A stretch of DNA of 64,000 nucleotides from the NCBI GenBank assembly GCA_937864115.1, contig CALMII010000004.1, positions 186,001 through 250,000 of the forward strand, in the 5' to 3' direction. Position 1 is the stretch's first letter. Each line of letters starts with the position of its first letter. The translations under genes were made by a program, and so were the position numbers. The notes beneath the pieces were generated by a model. That model had not been told where the DNA came from. It saw only the letters and a program-made list of their open reading frames with translations, and did no database searches. This DNA comes from an uncultured Steroidobacter sp. GTDB taxonomy: Bacteria; Pseudomonadota; Gammaproteobacteria; Steroidobacterales; Steroidobacteraceae. Of this stretch, positions 62,771 through 64,000 are shown one piece after another.

Positions 62771-63634
62771 CTACGATTCCGGTGAAAAGAACGTGGTCAT
62801 GATGGCCGTAACCGTCAGCACCATGCAGATCAGCACATATTCGGTTGCGACCGAGCGCTGAAATGCGACTGCCGCCGCCGGCCTCGCAAGGACAGGCGCG
62901 TAGCGCCACTTGTTCAAGGCGGCGAGCAACATCAGCAGCAGAAACGCTGCGACCTTCGCTAACAACAGCGCGCCATAGGTCTGAGCGAACACGGCCCATT
63001 CATGCACGAGCAGTGCGGTCATCACTACGCCCGCGACGAGGATGCATGGCACCCACCCACTGGCGATCCGCGAGAATCGATCGGTGATCAGCATCGCTTT
63101 CGTGGCGTGCTCTTTGCGAGTCACGACGATTAGCGGAAGTAAGGCACCGAACCAGAACGCCACCGCGGCCAAATGCAGGCTGAGCAAAATTGCGAGCGCG
63201 GTTCGATCAGGATCGTCGGCTGTGTGCCCAACGAACAGAAAGCCTGCGATCGTCAACACCGCACCGGCCGAAGCGCAATGCAACTGCATCCTGCTCACCA
63301 AGCCCGGTCGGACCAGAGCAGCCGCGATCGTGGCTAGCCCTACGATGCGCAGGGTTGCGGCGACGCTCGTCGGCGAGTCAAGCACGAGCAGCTGCAGCGA
63401 TGAATCGAGTACGCCTGCCAACGAGCCTGCCATTCGAGCAGCCTCCAGGCTCAAATGCAGCGCGACGAGCACGACACCAACGACTGCTGCGATGTAGCCC
63501 AGACGGCGGATCGAATCAAACGCCAGTTCGAGATGGCGGCCGAAAATCGCGAGAAAGACGACCACGCCAGCAGCTTGAAACAGTGCGATGAAGCTCAAGG
63601 CACGCACGAGCGCTGACATCACATCCGCGAGCAT
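62771..63634 (-). CDS. copD: CopD-family copper-resistance membrane protein
   Basis: CopD works with CopC in periplasmic copper handling and import. The 287-residue protein has eight or so helices. Landmarks are VVLVALHLSLEAARMAG, FLFVGHTADDPDR, LLSLHLAAVAFWFGALLPLIV (the conserved His-Trp segment) and FSRIASGWVPCILVAGVVM. It starts at 63634, 16 bp downstream of copC, a standard copCD pair. The frame is uninterrupted. Copper specificity is inferred from the family and CopC. Confidence 0.92.
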   Translation of the reverse strand: MLADVMSALVRALSFIALFQAAGVVVFLAIFGRHLELAFDSIRRLGYIAAVVGVVLVALHLSLEAARMAGSLAGVLDSSLQLLVLDSPTSVAATLRIVGLATIAAALVRPGLVSRMQLHCASAGAVLTIAGFLFVGHTADDPDRTALAILLSLHLAAVAFWFGALLPLIVVTRKEHATKAMLITDRFSRIASGWVPCILVAGVVMTALLVHEWAVFAQTYGALLLAKVAAFLLLMLLAALNKWRYAPVLARPAAAVAFQRSVATEYVLICMVLTVTAIMTTFFSPES

Positions 63635-63650
63635 GAGTTGGGACCGCGTT

Positions 63651-64000
63651 CTACTTGCCCGTCACGGTGAAATGCAGCGTGCCCGACATGACGTGGTTGT
63701 CTGCACCGATCGCCCGCCATTTGACCAAGTACTTACCAGGGCTCATTGGACTCATGGGCACCGTGAGCGCTTGAGCAGCCTCCTTCGGTAGCGTGCTGAC
63801 GTTCGTCGATTCATCAGTGCCTTCTTTTTGAATCGACACCGCGGTTAGCCGAGTCGCTTCGGAAAAGTGCAACATCAACTGCGACGGCGGGCTTGCGAGG
63901 ATGCTGTTGTCCGCCGGCATCGCCTTCTGCAGGTGCGTGTGTGCCTGCGCTAGCGACGAAAGCAGTGACACAAGTAGCGTCAATGCCAGAATTCGTTTGT
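63651..64000 (-). CDS. copC: CopC-like copper-binding protein (5' end outside window)
   Basis: CopC is a small periplasmic copper carrier. The visible frame reads KRILALTLLVSLLSSLAQA (signal peptide), then HTHLQKAMPADNSILASPPS, in which the mature N-terminal His and HxH are the Cu(II) site. It ends WRAIGADNHVMSGTLHFTVTG, where Asp-x-His completes the site. The frame is open through the window edge at 64000, and an internal TTG at 63983 is not a likely start: the true ATG lies a few codons outside. It heads the leftward copC-copD set. Confidence 0.9.
   Translation of the reverse strand, partial: KRILALTLLVSLLSSLAQAHTHLQKAMPADNSILASPPSQLMLHFSEATRLTAVSIQKEGTDESTNVSTLPKEAAQALTVPMSPMSPGKYLVKWRAIGADNHVMSGTLHFTVTGK

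Noticed and set aside
63651..63983. TTG at 63983 as the copC start
   Set aside because: The frame stays open to the window edge and upstream codons (KRILA) belong to the signal peptide, so the true start is outside.
1..64000. tRNA, rRNA, CRISPR arrays and insertion sequences
   Set aside because: I looked for cloverleaf-like genes, regular direct repeats and transposase motifs (DDE, IS terminal repeats) and saw none that I could support by eye.

Overview
This GC-rich window (roughly 60% by eye) is a layered accessory region of a Gram-negative bacterium, most likely a gammaproteobacterium of the Xanthomonadales/Steroidobacter type. The evidence is the TonB receptor, the RND efflux tripartite system, Cus/Cop/CueR-type copper genes and codon style. 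The lineage is an inference; no rRNA, tRNA or core housekeeping gene was found.

Defence island (1-25.1 kb). The window opens inside pglX of a type 2 BREX system and runs through pglY, pglZ, brxD and brxHI (pglW should lie upstream). A HigBA toxin-antitoxin pair with its own promoter-like element sits between pglX and pglY. The brxHI stop codon overlaps the start of a TIR-APAZ gene, which overlaps a short Argonaute: a SPARTA-type system translationally linked to the BREX-2 operon. Next comes a complete type II CBASS: DncV-like CD-NTase, Cap2 (E2/E1), Cap3 (JAMM protease) and a patatin phospholipase effector. Then follow a 245-aa protein ending in an RNELAH (Rx4H) HEPN-like motif, a convergent small (p)ppGpp-hydrolase-like gene preceded by a small ORF, and a Ser/Thr kinase with a TPR tail.

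Mobility segment (25.1-29.8 kb). A decayed tyrosine-recombinase fragment, an intact tyrosine recombinase, a KfrA-like coiled-coil DNA-binding protein with clustered operator-like repeats and a hairpin over its ribosome-binding site, several small ORFs and an SRAP (YedK/HMCES) protein suggest an integrative element or captured plasmid segment.

Arsenic and phosphatase segment (30-35.5 kb). An arsR-arsN2-arsC-(ATP-grasp)-acr3 operon reads leftward from an inverted-repeat operator. A divergent Tat-exported PhoX-like (DUF839) protein ends at a good terminator.

Copper and heavy-metal segment (35.6-64 kb). It holds a CusF-like lipoprotein, a DUF411 protein, CusA, CusB (with a fused CusF domain) and CusC; small secreted Cys-rich or repeat proteins; an ECF sigma factor with a six-TM partner; a Met-rich miniprotein; an unusual epimerase-SPW-VKOR fusion; a CDF transporter divergent from a CadR/PbrR regulator with a textbook MerR-type promoter; a DUF305 protein; and cueR-copA-hydrolase under a textbook CueR promoter. 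It then runs through a TetR-controlled operon of small membrane proteins and an FAD monooxygenase, two PepSY proteins, a TonB receptor, a His-rich-tailed cytochrome c, CopD and CopC. CopC is cut by the window end. Together the genes read as a stress and defence island: phage and plasmid immunity joined to As, Cu/Ag and Cd/Pb resistance.
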